This document shows positions 34,679 through 43,132 of a stretch of DNA of 64,000 nucleotides, one piece after another (position 1 is the first letter of the stretch; every line of letters begins with the position of its first letter). A program made the position numbers and the translations under genes. This DNA is from Microbacterium sp. Root166 (lineage in GTDB: Bacteria > Actinomycetota > Actinomycetes > Actinomycetales > Microbacteriaceae). The notes under the pieces were generated by a model that worked only from the letters and a program-made list of their open reading frames with translations, searched no databases and was not told where the DNA came from. Location: positions 1,131,241 through 1,195,240 of the forward strand of contig NZ_LMGL01000001.1 of assembly GCF_001427145.1 (NCBI RefSeq), in the 5' to 3' direction.

Positions 34679-35355
34679 TCCACACGATCGGACGAGGGCT
34701 CCTGCGCAGGCCGGCACGCAGCGAGCACGCGGGGGAGCCGGCACAGCCAGATGCCCACCGCCGAGAACCCGACGATCTCGAAGAGTGCGAGGGTGATGAA
34801 GCCGGCGGTCAGGGCGACCATCCCGACGGCGAGCAGCACGACGCAGGCGATGGATGCGCGTCGGAAGCCCCGAGCGAGCGAGGGCAGGCGCAGGCTGGTC
34901 GCGACGACGGCGAGCAGCGAGAGGCCGAGGCCGGCCGCGACGATGTCATGCAGCTCGGTGCTCACCGACAGCGGGATCACTCCCACGATGGACAAGTGCA
35001 GTCCGGTCGAGATCACCGCGGCGCGGAACGCCCGCCTCGCGCTGCGCCGAGTCTCCTGCGGCAGAGCGGCCGCGACGAGCACGCCGTAGGTCGCCATCAA
35101 GATGCCCGCGACGATCGTCGTGGAGTTGAACATGCGCGCGGAGAAGTCGTCCAGCATCCCGAGGCGGGAGAAGTGGAGGTGCCACCACAGCGGGTCGCTC
35201 GTGGTGAGGATGGCGACGGCCACGCCGACGACGAGCGTCGAGATCGCGGCCAGGCTGAATCTGTGCACGGGGTCGGTCGACGCGCTGGCCGCCGTCCGAG
35301 CGGGGCGCACCACGCTCTGGCGTTCGGGTTCGGCGAGAAGGGTCAACGGACTCAC
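34138..35355 (-). CDS. DUF998-like six-helix membrane protein with aberrant 3' end
   Basis: The first about 220 residues look real: after a soluble N-terminus six membrane helices follow, including FSLAAISTLVVGVAVAIL, STTIVAGILMATYGVLVAAA and ASIACVVLLAVGMVALTAGF. This is like DUF998/YhhN-type membrane proteins of actinobacteria. The next stop in frame is only at 34138, so the last about 180 codons (from about 34690 down) run through the ABM gene in another frame and are Ser/Arg/Pro-rich noise. The true end was probably near 34690; a frameshift or lost stop is suspected. The start is uncertain: the GTG at 35355 is my choice. Function is unknown. Confidence 0.5.
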   Translation of the reverse strand: MSPLTLLAEPERQSVVRPARTAASASTDPVHRFSLAAISTLVVGVAVAILTTSDPLWWHLHFSRLGMLDDFSARMFNSTTIVAGILMATYGVLVAAALPQETRRSARRAFRAAVISTGLHLSIVGVIPLSVSTELHDIVAAGLGLSLLAVVATSLRLPSLARGFRRASIACVVLLAVGMVALTAGFITLALFEIVGFSAVGIWLCRLPRVLAACRPAQEPSSDRVEWMSCQNLRLTPSPSRSSVASTRPAPRRQQAGCRRAPISRPASPASSAPAGSAPERAATSGTCSTDSVTSRLSRPGSSHRSALGGSTRVALSPARCGSSDAPGSRAGSTRLSRRTSNRAPAVMAKSSRPARSSSPSRLRLRGGSRPSRSGSGSSRPISSRRGSWASLPASRNGRSSSAFC

Positions 35356-35488
35356 GTTCTGTGTGTGCGCCGACCCCGCAGTACCGATCCCCAGTCGGGT
35401 GCCGCGGAGAACGCCGCGCGACGCGGACGGAATCCCCCAGTAGCGGGCAAGCCCGCTGGGGCCTATGGTAACGGCACACCGCCTGGGA

Positions 35489-35502
35489 ATACACCGGTGT
35501 AT
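35489..35502. promoter_or_regulatory. Perfect 14-bp palindrome in the divergent DUF998-helicase spacer
   Basis: ATACACCGGTGTAT is a perfect palindrome with 5 A/T flanking bases on both ends of a CACCGGTG core. It lies about 135 bp upstream of the DUF998-like start and 50 bp upstream of the predicted helicase promoter. Such a site suits a dimeric repressor; no cognate regulator is evident nearby. Confidence 0.4.
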
Positions 35503-35538
35503 GCGCGACGCGCCCCGGAACTTCACAGAGTGATCCGG

Positions 35539-35750
35539 TATTCTGGGCGGGTCGGCTCTGGACACCGCGCTGTGCGCGGATGGGTTTGTGAGTCATAGGG
35601 GCCGATGGTGGAGACGAATCCGTCTCGACGACCATCACTGAATGGCCCCCGGCCGAAGACAGTCCGGGTTACTCCACGCCGCCTCTGAGCGGCGCGCACG
35701 CGTGCGCCTCAGGAGAGCTGTTCGCGCAGAACAACCCAGAAGAGAACACC
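35539..35750 (+). promoter_or_regulatory. Promoter -10 and long structured leader of the DEAD-box helicase gene
   Basis: TATTCT (35539-35544) is a plausible -10, giving a leader of about 200 nt. Within it, three nested stems line up: GGGGCC (35598-35603) with GGCCCC (35644-35649), GATGGT (35604-35609) with ACCATC (35631-35636), and GAGACG (35611-35616) with CGTCTC (35621-35626). Together they form one extended hairpin. Downstream, GCCGC/GCGGC (about 35678-35695) makes another small hairpin. No gene fits this 395-bp spacer. Long leaders are usual for cold-shock RNA helicases, and this one may be an autoregulatory RNA element. Confidence 0.5.
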
Positions 35751-37745
35751 ATGCCCAAGAGCAAGAAGCCCGCCGGCGGACGACCCGCCAAGAACTTCGA
35801 ACCGCGCTACGGCGCCAAGACCAGCTTCCAGGACCGCAAGCGCCGTCCGGGCGAGGCGTCGGCCGGCAAGCCCGGCAGCAAGAGCGCCGGTCACCGCGGC
35901 CACCGCACCGAGCAGACATCGGATGCCGCGGCCAAGGGTCGCTGGACCGCTCAGGAGCGCGTCGGTCGCGACGAGGCCCGCGGCATCCGCAACAGTGCGC
36001 ACGGTCGCGACGACCGCGCTCCGCGCTCGTTCGGTGACCGCCCCGCCCGTTCGAACGACCGTCCCGCTCGCTCCTTCGACGATCGTCCGAAGCGCAGCTA
36101 CGACGACCGTCCGGCCCGCGCGAACGATCGTCCGGCCCGCGCGAACGATCGTCCGGCCCGCGCGAACGACCGTCCGGCTCGTTCGTTCGATGACCGCCCC
36201 AAGCGCAGCTTCGACGATCGTCCGGCACGGACGTCGCACATGGACCGCGTCGACCGCGACAACCGCCGTTCGTTCGGCGACGCGCGTCCCTCGTACCGCA
36301 ACGACGAGCGTCCCGCCCGTTCGAGCGACCGCCCGGCGCGTTCCAACGATCGCCCGGCCCGTTCGTTCGACGACCGCCCGAAGCGCTCGTTCGATGACCG
36401 CCCGAAGCGTTCCTTCGACGACCGCCCGAAGCGCAGCTACGACGACCGCCCCGCACGTTCGGGCTGGGACGCTCCGGCCCGCACCGCCGCGCACGAGGCG
36501 CACGTCGACGTGGTCCACGACCGTCTGCAGGCGGAGGCCGTGCAGGCCGGCGAAGTGAAGGACATCAGCTTCCTCGACCTCGGACTGGGCCAGAACATCG
36601 TCGGCGTCCTCGCCGACCAGGGAGCCGCGAGGCCGTTCCCGATCCAGGCGGCGACCATCCCGTCGATCCTCGCCCGCAGGGACGTCCTCGCACGCGGTCG
36701 CACCGGCTCGGGCAAGACGATCGCCTTCGGCGCCCCGCTCGTCGAGAGCATCCTCCGCTCGCAGTCCGGCAAGCGCCGCGAGTTCGCCCGCGCGCCGCGT
36801 GCGCTGATCCTGGCGCCGACGCGCGAGCTTGCGCTCCAGATCGACCGGACCATTCAGCCGATCGCCCGCAGCGTCGGCCTGTTCACCACCCAGATCTACG
36901 GCGGCGTGCCGCAGGGTCGCCAGGTGGGCGCGCTCCGCAAGGGCGTCGACATCATCATCGGCACCCCGGGACGCATCGAGGACCTCGTGCAGCAGGGCAA
37001 GCTCGACCTCTCGCAGATCGAGATCACCGTCCTCGACGAGGCCGACCACATGTGCGAGCTCGGCTTCCTTGAGCCCGTGCAGCGCATCCTGCGTCTGACC
37101 GCCGACGGCAGCCAGAAGCTGCTGTTCTCGGCGACCCTCGACCGCGAGGTCGCCGCGCTGGTCGACGAGTTCCTCGTCGAGCCCGCGGTCTACGAGGTCG
37201 CCGGTGAGGACCAGGACTCGGGCACCATCGAGCACCGCATCCTCGTGATCGAGCACCGCGACAAGGCCGAGATCCTCAACTCGCTGGTGCGGCGCGAGGG
37301 CAAGACCCTCGTGTTCGCCCGGACCCGTGCCTACGCCGAGATGCTCGCCGAGCAGTTCGACGACGAGGGCATCCTCGCGCTCGCCCTGCACGGCGACCTG
37401 AACCAGGCCAAGCGCACGCGCAACCTCGAGAAGCTGACGTCGGGCCGCGTGCAGGTCCTCGTCGCGACGGACGTCGCGGCACGCGGCATCCATGTCGACG
37501 ACATCGACCTGGTCGTCCAGGCCGACGCTCCCGACGAGTACAAGACCTACCTGCACCGTTCGGGCCGCACCGGTCGCGCCGGTCGCTCGGGCACCGTCGT
37601 CACGCTCATCACCCGCCAGCGCCGTCGGCGCATGACGGAGATGCTCGACCGCGCCGAGATCGACGCGCCCTTCGAGGAGGCTCGCCCCGGCGATGACCTC
37701 ATCGAGGAGATCAGCGGGCGTCAGCTCTCGAACGTCGACGCGTAA
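35751..37745 (+). CDS. DEAD-box ATP-dependent RNA helicase with repetitive, disordered N-terminus
   Basis: A 664-residue protein. Residues 1-250 are basic, low complexity, with tandem repeats of DRPARSFDDRPKRSFDDRP-type units. Residues about 265-480 hold RecA domain 1: QAATIPSILARRDVLARGR, GRTGSGKTIAFGAPLVESIL (Walker A about 320), APTRELALQI, GTPGRIEDL and VLDEADHMCELGF (DEAD about 428). Residues about 480-664 hold domain 2: LVFARTRAYAEMLAEQFDDEG, LVATDVAARGIHVDDIDLVV and HRSGRTGRAGRSG. It would remodel structured RNA, for example in ribosome assembly or cold adaptation. It is a single-gene unit with a strong terminator. Confidence 0.92.
   Translation: MPKSKKPAGGRPAKNFEPRYGAKTSFQDRKRRPGEASAGKPGSKSAGHRGHRTEQTSDAAAKGRWTAQERVGRDEARGIRNSAHGRDDRAPRSFGDRPARSNDRPARSFDDRPKRSYDDRPARANDRPARANDRPARANDRPARSFDDRPKRSFDDRPARTSHMDRVDRDNRRSFGDARPSYRNDERPARSSDRPARSNDRPARSFDDRPKRSFDDRPKRSFDDRPKRSYDDRPARSGWDAPARTAAHEAHVDVVHDRLQAEAVQAGEVKDISFLDLGLGQNIVGVLADQGAARPFPIQAATIPSILARRDVLARGRTGSGKTIAFGAPLVESILRSQSGKRREFARAPRALILAPTRELALQIDRTIQPIARSVGLFTTQIYGGVPQGRQVGALRKGVDIIIGTPGRIEDLVQQGKLDLSQIEITVLDEADHMCELGFLEPVQRILRLTADGSQKLLFSATLDREVAALVDEFLVEPAVYEVAGEDQDSGTIEHRILVIEHRDKAEILNSLVRREGKTLVFARTRAYAEMLAEQFDDEGILALALHGDLNQAKRTRNLEKLTSGRVQVLVATDVAARGIHVDDIDLVVQADAPDEYKTYLHRSGRTGRAGRSGTVVTLITRQRRRRMTEMLDRAEIDAPFEEARPGDDLIEEISGRQLSNVDA
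36036..36460 (+). repeat. Tandem in-frame repeats coding for the helicase N-terminus
   Basis: Units of about 24-27 bp (for example GACCGTCCGGCCCGCGCGAAC and GACGACCGCCCGAAGCGTTC) encode alternating DRPARSN, DRPARSFD, DRPKRSFD and DRPARAN peptides, about 17 units. Several adjacent copies are almost identical in DNA, so unit number could change by slippage or recombination. The encoded stretch is rich in Arg/Asp with Phe and Tyr spacing, a pattern seen in disordered RNA-binding tails. Confidence 0.8.
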
Positions 37746-37756
37746 GCAGCGTTCCC

Positions 37757-37788
37757 AAGGCCCGATCCCGTTCGCGGGGTCGGGCCTT
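37757..37788 (+). terminator. Intrinsic terminator after the helicase gene
   Basis: AAGGCCCGAtCCC and GGGgTCGGGCCTT pair around a short loop, followed by TCTCG. It lies between the helicase stop and the convergent TetR stop and can act in both directions. Confidence 0.85.
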
Positions 37789-37796
37789 CTCGCGTC

Positions 37797-38459
37797 CTAA
37801 GCCGCTGCGGGGACGCGGGAGATCCGCGCGACGACGTCCGCGTCGGCGCCGAGCGAGAGCAGTCGCGCCCGCAGCGCCACGGCTGCTCGGTCGTACGGCT
37901 CGAAGCTGGCGTGCAGCAGCGATCGAGTGTTGGCTGCCTCCAGGAACGAGACGATCTCGAAGGTCAGCTGGCAGGCGTCGTCGAGCCCGGGCAGCTCGCC
38001 GGCGGCCATGGCGTGCTCGATCGAGATCGCGAGATAGTCCTCCCACTGACTCGAGGCGGCGACGACCGCGTCGCGCACGGCCCCCGGCCGGGCGTCGTAC
38101 TCCACGGAGGTGGCCGCGAAGAAGCAGCCGCCGCGGAAGACGCGCTCGTCCGAATACTCGAGCCACGATGAGATGAGGGCGCATACCCGCGCGAGCCCGC
38201 GCGGCGAGCTCGCGCGTGCGGGAGCGACGACGCGGTCGATGAAGACCTCACGCGCGGCCCCGACGGTGGCGAGCTGGAGCTGCTCCTTCGACCCGAACAG
38301 CGTGGCGACACCGCTCTTGCTGTGTCCGGCGGCCTCCGCGAGCCTGCCGATCGTGAGCCCCTCGAGCCCGTCGACCGACGCGATGTCGATCGCGTGGGAG
38401 AGGATCACGCGCCGGGATTCATCGCCCCGAACGCGTCGTCCATCCCGCTCTTGTGTCAC
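37797..38459 (-). CDS. TetR-family repressor
   Basis: A 220-residue regulator. The helix-turn-helix is residues about 17-65 (RVILSHAIDIASVDGLEGLT, GRLAEAAGHSKSGVATLFGS). The C-terminal domain (RGGCFFAATSVEYDARPGAVRD) is like those of TetR_C_16/YbiH-like groups. Start is GTG 38457-38459. The gene is divergent from the alpha/beta hydrolase gene; two copies of a TACGATCGTTCGTA site lie in the short spacer, so it probably controls both genes. The inducer is unknown. Confidence 0.87.
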   Translation of the reverse strand: MTQERDGRRVRGDESRRVILSHAIDIASVDGLEGLTIGRLAEAAGHSKSGVATLFGSKEQLQLATVGAAREVFIDRVVAPARASSPRGLARVCALISSWLEYSDERVFRGGCFFAATSVEYDARPGAVRDAVVAASSQWEDYLAISIEHAMAAGELPGLDDACQLTFEIVSFLEAANTRSLLHASFEPYDRAAVALRARLLSLGADADVVARISRVPAAA

Positions 38460-38474
38460 GCCCTCAGGTTACCG

Positions 38475-38488
38475 TACGATCGTTCGTA
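38475..38488. promoter_or_regulatory. TetR operator copy 1
   Basis: TACGATCGTTCGTA: arms TACGA and TCGTA around a 4-bp centre. It is 16 bp from the tetR start. An identical copy begins 22 bp further. Confidence 0.7.
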
Positions 38489-38496
38489 TTCATACG

Positions 38497-38510
38497 TACG
38501 ATCGTTCGTA
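38497..38510. promoter_or_regulatory. TetR operator copy 2
   Basis: Exact repeat of TACGATCGTTCGTA, 22 bp after the start of copy 1 (two helical turns, so both lie on one face of the DNA). It ends 24 bp before the hydrolase start codon. Confidence 0.7.
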
Positions 38511-38534
38511 CAACTCTGCAGGATCGGAGCAGTC

Positions 38535-39455
38535 GTGAACATCTCCCTCTCCGCGGCCGGCCTCGCGGTACGCAGCGCCGGGGCCTTTTCGCCCGAATGG
38601 GGCGGGGCCGTCGCGCTTCCCCTGTTCGGTCACGTCGGCAGGCCACGCCCGGTCGCCGCCGGTGCTGCCGCGACCATGTGGCAGGCGCATCGTTCGACGG
38701 TCCGCGTGGCGGGGCTCTCGCGCGCCGGTGCCGACGTGGTCGTGTACGGCTGGGGCAGGGGCGACCGCGTGATCGTCTTGGCGCACGGGTGGAGCGGGCG
38801 CGCGAGTCAGTTCGCGACCCTGGTGAGGGAGCTTGTCGCCGAGGGCTTCCGGGTCGTCGCCTTCGATGCGCCCGCGCACGGTGACACCCTCGGCCGCGGG
38901 ACCTACCTCATCGACTGGATCGACATCCTGGCTGCGCTGCAGACTCGATTCGGCCGCCCTCATGCGGTCGTCGGCCACTCCTTCGGGGGATTGGCGGCAC
39001 TGGTGGCCGCCGCCGACGGCCTCGACGTCGAGCGCGTCGTGACCGTCGCGTCGCCCGCGGACGCCGACCTGTTGCTGTCGCAGTTCCAGGCCATGCTCGG
39101 CTACGGCGATCGGACAGCGGCGGCCCTGCGGCGGCGATTCGCCACGCGCTACTTCCCGGAGGAGGCGGATCCCTTCGCTCGGCTCTCGCCGCTTCTCCGT
39201 CCTGTGCCGGCGGGCATCGACATGCTCGCCGTCCACGACGAAGGGGACCGTGTCGTGCCCTACGGCGAGCTCGTGCGCATCGCCGCCGCGCATCCGACGG
39301 CGCGAGCGCTCACCCTGCGGGGTTTCGGGCACAACAGGATCCTCGACTCCGACCCCTTCCTCGACGCAGTCGTCGAGTTCGTCGCGGCGCCGCCGCGCAA
39401 GGGCTCGGCAGTCGTGAACACCCTCCCGAACGATCGGGTCGACGCCGCCGCCTGA
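38535..39455 (+). CDS. Alpha/beta hydrolase
   Basis: A 306-residue hydrolase. VIVLAHGWSGRASQF contains the oxyanion-hole HG, VVGHSFGG carries the nucleophilic Ser, LAVHDEGDRVVPYGE the acid Asp and LRGFGHNRIL the catalytic His. Residues 1-60 form an unusual N-terminal extension of about two amphipathic helices. The GTG at 38535 follows GGAG. It may be an esterase or a resistance/detoxification hydrolase; substrate is unknown. It is divergent from, and probably repressed by, the TetR gene. Confidence 0.83.
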   Translation: MNISLSAAGLAVRSAGAFSPEWGGAVALPLFGHVGRPRPVAAGAAATMWQAHRSTVRVAGLSRAGADVVVYGWGRGDRVIVLAHGWSGRASQFATLVRELVAEGFRVVAFDAPAHGDTLGRGTYLIDWIDILAALQTRFGRPHAVVGHSFGGLAALVAAADGLDVERVVTVASPADADLLLSQFQAMLGYGDRTAAALRRRFATRYFPEEADPFARLSPLLRPVPAGIDMLAVHDEGDRVVPYGELVRIAAAHPTARALTLRGFGHNRILDSDPFLDAVVEFVAAPPRKGSAVVNTLPNDRVDAAA

Positions 39456-39476
39456 TCAGCCAGCCGGGTAGCCCTG

Positions 39477-42400
39477 TCAGCGACTGACGCGGCGCACGCG
39501 GACCGTCACGAGCAAGGTCATTCCGGCGAGCAGTGTGAGAACACTCGTCGCCACACCGGCGATCAGTCCGCGGATGCCGGTATCGGCGAGACCGCCCGTG
39601 AAGGCCGGCGGGAGGACGGGCGCGGGCAGCAGCCGGAACGACGCCTCGGACTCAGCGCTCTCCACAATCGCTCCGGAGGCGGTCAGCGCGGTCGCGAGGG
39701 CGGTGTTGTCCACTCGGGCAGCTCGGACATCGGCATCCGTCGTCGTATAGCCGGCGGTGCAGACGAGTGATTCTCCCGGTGCCAGCGTCAATTCGGGGCA
39801 TATCACCGCGGGCGACGCCCCCGTCCCGCTGAAGGCGACCTCGAAGATCGCCACAGCCGACACCGTGACAGCGCCGGAGTTCGTTACGGTGAACGAGTAG
39901 TCGACCCCGACTCCTGGGCCCGTCACCGTGCTCCTGTCGACCGCCTTCACAAGGGTGATGGCCGCGACGGCGTCGATCGCCACAGTTGCGGTGTCCTCGA
40001 GCGACGACATCAGCACGCCGGAGGGCGGCACGCCGGTGGCGACGGCAGTGTTGACGAGATCGGAGCCGGCATCGATGTCGTCCTGGGTGGCCAGATAGGA
40101 GGCGGTGCAGGCCAGGGTCTCCGAGGGCGCCAGCGCCGGGGAGTCGTCGCAGTCGAGCGGTGACAGGGTTCCGGTGCCCGTGAACCCGAGCTCGGTCACA
40201 TCCGGATCGGAGATCGTGACGTTGCCTGTGTTGGTCACGACGAAGCGGTACGTCACCGTCTGGCCGGCCGACGTCAGCACGGCAGGCGCTGACGACTTAT
40301 CGAGCATGAGCGCCGGGCTGGCTGCGAAGGAGAGCTGCGCGACCGACGGGGGTGATGTGAGCCGCGGCGCGGATGGCGGTGTGCCTGCCGCGGTGGCGGA
40401 GTTCGTGACGGAACCACGGTCGATGTCTGCCTGCGTCAGTACATACGAGGCGGCGCACGTGACGGAGCTCCCTGGCGTCAGCGCGTCGACCTCATCCGGG
40501 GGGCAGACGATGACGGGTGGCGTGCCGGATCCCGTGAACTCGTCCTCGGTGACGACGATCTCGGAGAGGGTGACGTTGCCGGTGTTGGTGACGACGAAGG
40601 TGTAGGTCGCGGTCTGACCTGCGAGGGTGAGCGGCTCCGTCGGCGCGGACTTGACGAGGGAGATGCCGGGCGCCGCGGGAATCGTCACCGCGGCATCGTC
40701 GCTCGCGGTCACGACGCTGCCACCGGGAGCCGAAGCGGACACCTCGGCCGCATTGGTGACGGTCGCGGCATCCACGTCCTGCTGGGTCAGTGTGTAGGGC
40801 GCCGTGCAGGTCACGGCCTCACCCGGCCCGAGCGGCTCGATCTCCGCTGGGCAGCTGATCGTCGGAAACGGACCGGCGCCGTCGAAGGTCGTTTCCGCGA
40901 GCTCGACGGCGGTCAGGGTGACGTTCCCGGTGTTCGTGACGACGAAGGAGTAGGTGACGACGGTTCCGGCGGCCCGGGAAAGTCCGGCGCTCGCGGTCTT
41001 TTCGAGGGTGATGGCCGGGGCGGGATCGGCGGGCACCGGGGCGTCAGCGGGCTCCGAGACGACTCCGACGCCGTCATGCACGCCGACCGCCTGCGCCACG
41101 TTCATGATGCCGCCGGCGTCGATATCGTCCTGCACGACGGTGTAGGTCGCGCTGCAGGTCAGCTGGGCGCCCGGGGCGAGTTCCGCGGTCGGTGGGCACG
41201 AGATGAGCGGAGGTGCGCCGGCGCCCGTGAAGCTGAGCTCTTCGACGGCGGGGTTCGCGATGTCGACGTTGCCGGTGTTGGTCACCACGAACGTGTAGGT
41301 GAGCAGACGGTCCAGCGTGAACTCCCCTGCTGTGTTCGGGTTGACGGACTTCGCCAGTGAGAGCGACGGCGCGACGACGATCGGAGTGTCGGTCGATGCC
41401 GTCCCGGTACCTCCGGGCACGGCCGGGGTGGTGAGCGTCGCGGTGTTGGACAGCCGCGCATCGCCGTCGAGGGTGAGCGTGACGGAGTAGCTGATGACGA
41501 CGGCCTCGCCCACGCCGAGGGGGCCGGACCAGGCGAGATCGTCGCCCGCGACCGTCGGTGCGTTAGGTCTCGTCGCGCTGACATCCGCGTTGTAGACGGC
41601 GTCATCGAGAATGCCGGAGAGGTCGTCGGTCAACGACGCCGGTTCGGCCACCGTCATGGGGCTGCCGCCGACGTTGCGCGCGGTGATCGAGTACATCACC
41701 ACATCGCCCTCCTTGGACTGCGATGTCGCGGTCGTGGACTTGACGATCTCGAGTCGCGGCGGCGCGGCGAACGTGACGGTCGCGCACGCCGCCGGCGGGT
41801 TGAGGCCGACGAGCGGGGCGAGGTTGACCGCGCAGTTCTGGTACGTCTGCGGGGCATCGAGCGTGGGTGTGGATGCGGCCTGCACATCCACGGCGAAGGT
41901 GCAGAAGGCCACACCGGCTGCGATGTCACCCGCCACTCGGATCGTCGACCCGCCGCCCACCGCGGTCACGGTACCGCCAGTGCACGTCGACGCGGCATTC
42001 GGAACGGTGGCCACCACGAGGCCGGCGGGGAGGTTGTCGGTGGCGGACCAGCCCAGCTTGGACGCGAGCTCGCTGGTGTTCGTCACCGTGAAGGTCAGCC
42101 TGGAGATGCCGCGCACGTTCGGCGTGGAGAACGACTTGTCGAGTTGCGGAGTGACATCGAGCAGGCGGATGTCGTCGAACGCACCGTCATTGCCCGCGCC
42201 GGTACCGGTGAGATTGCGCATGACGACACCGATGCTGCTGGCAGTGGTGATGAACGACGCGGATGCCGGGAAGGAGCCTCCCCGGTAGGGCTGGGTGGAG
42301 CCGCCGGTGAGTCCGCCGGTGGAGAGCACTCTTCCGCGGGGATCGCTGCACGGATCGATGACGCCACCGAGCGCCGTCTCGACGGCTGGGCTGCCGGTCT

Positions 42401-42995
42401 TGAGGTAGAACTGCAGCCGCGGATGGTTGGAGAAGCAGTTGGTCGCCGCCGCGTTCACCGAGAAGGTCAGGTAGCGCGACGGAGTGGGGAGCTGGACGGG
42501 CGTGACCGTTTCGAACTCAACCTCGTTGTTCGCCGTCGAGTTATAGGTGTAGGCGGCGTTGACGCTGTTGAGCGAGGGGTTCGGCGACGCATTCACCGTG
42601 CCGAGCGCGTAGGCGAGCTTGCGAAGCGACAGGTATCCCTGGGCTTCGTTGCCGCATGATCCGGCGGCTTGCGTGTTTGTGGTGGAGAGGATGAAGCCGT
42701 TGCAGTTCGCGGCGCTGGTCCAGTACGGCGCCGCGGTATAGGTGCCGCCCGCGTTCGACACGTAGTTCTGCAGAAGCACCGGATTGCCCGTGTCGGGCGC
42801 GTTCTCGAACGTCTCGTTGTACACGACGACGGGAGGAGCAGGCACCTGCGGCACCGCCTGTGCGGGCTCAGGGGCACCGACGAGAGGCAGCATGACGACG
42901 GATCCGGCGAGGGCGAGGGACCACGCTGCGACGGAAGCCCATCCGCGGCGTCGTCGCGTCGCGGGATCATTTCGACGAAGCCCGTCCACACCCAT
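39477..42995 (-). CDS. Large wall-anchored surface protein with tandem DUF11-like repeats and LADTG sorting signal
   Basis: A 1172-residue protein. GAGGGGGG upstream supports ATG 42993-42995; an in-frame ATG 15 codons earlier is less likely. A signal peptide with an RRRRGW n-region and cleavage near AQA is followed by about 260 residues of a jelly-roll-like N-terminal domain with four Cys. About seven modules of roughly 110 residues then follow, each beginning like LEIVKS, LSLAKS, ITLEKT, ISLVKS, LMLDKS or ITLVKA and containing TYTFVVTNTGNVTL. These are DUF11/SdrD-like Ig folds. The C-terminus is LADTG (1136-1140), one hydrophobic helix and RVRRVSR, a sortase E-type (LAxTG) anchor. It is probably a stalk or adhesin on the cell wall. 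Confidence 0.85.
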   Translation of the reverse strand: MGVDGLRRNDPATRRRRGWASVAAWSLALAGSVVMLPLVGAPEPAQAVPQVPAPPVVVYNETFENAPDTGNPVLLQNYVSNAGGTYTAAPYWTSAANCNGFILSTTNTQAAGSCGNEAQGYLSLRKLAYALGTVNASPNPSLNSVNAAYTYNSTANNEVEFETVTPVQLPTPSRYLTFSVNAAATNCFSNHPRLQFYLKTGSPAVETALGGVIDPCSDPRGRVLSTGGLTGGSTQPYRGGSFPASASFITTASSIGVVMRNLTGTGAGNDGAFDDIRLLDVTPQLDKSFSTPNVRGISRLTFTVTNTSELASKLGWSATDNLPAGLVVATVPNAASTCTGGTVTAVGGGSTIRVAGDIAAGVAFCTFAVDVQAASTPTLDAPQTYQNCAVNLAPLVGLNPPAACATVTFAAPPRLEIVKSTTATSQSKEGDVVMYSITARNVGGSPMTVAEPASLTDDLSGILDDAVYNADVSATRPNAPTVAGDDLAWSGPLGVGEAVVISYSVTLTLDGDARLSNTATLTTPAVPGGTGTASTDTPIVVAPSLSLAKSVNPNTAGEFTLDRLLTYTFVVTNTGNVDIANPAVEELSFTGAGAPPLISCPPTAELAPGAQLTCSATYTVVQDDIDAGGIMNVAQAVGVHDGVGVVSEPADAPVPADPAPAITLEKTASAGLSRAAGTVVTYSFVVTNTGNVTLTAVELAETTFDGAGPFPTISCPAEIEPLGPGEAVTCTAPYTLTQQDVDAATVTNAAEVSASAPGGSVVTASDDAAVTIPAAPGISLVKSAPTEPLTLAGQTATYTFVVTNTGNVTLSEIVVTEDEFTGSGTPPVIVCPPDEVDALTPGSSVTCAASYVLTQADIDRGSVTNSATAAGTPPSAPRLTSPPSVAQLSFAASPALMLDKSSAPAVLTSAGQTVTYRFVVTNTGNVTISDPDVTELGFTGTGTLSPLDCDDSPALAPSETLACTASYLATQDDIDAGSDLVNTAVATGVPPSGVLMSSLEDTATVAIDAVAAITLVKAVDRSTVTGPGVGVDYSFTVTNSGAVTVSAVAIFEVAFSGTGASPAVICPELTLAPGESLVCTAGYTTTDADVRAARVDNTALATALTASGAIVESAESEASFRLLPAPVLPPAFTGGLADTGIRGLIAGVATSVLTLLAGMTLLVTVRVRRVSR

Positions 42996-43132
42996 CGCGA
43001 TGCCCCCCTCGGCGAGCCGGGGTATCGGTAGTCCAGCCACTCACCCGGTGCTCCGAATTGTGGCACAGCGGCAAAACGGGCGTCTACGCGCCGAGGTCCA
43101 CCGGCTCGCGCGGGTGCCGCAACTCTGTCGAC

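Noticed and set aside
36036..36460. CRISPR-like array
   Set aside because: Repeats are in-frame coding units without unique spacers of constant length and belong to the helicase gene.
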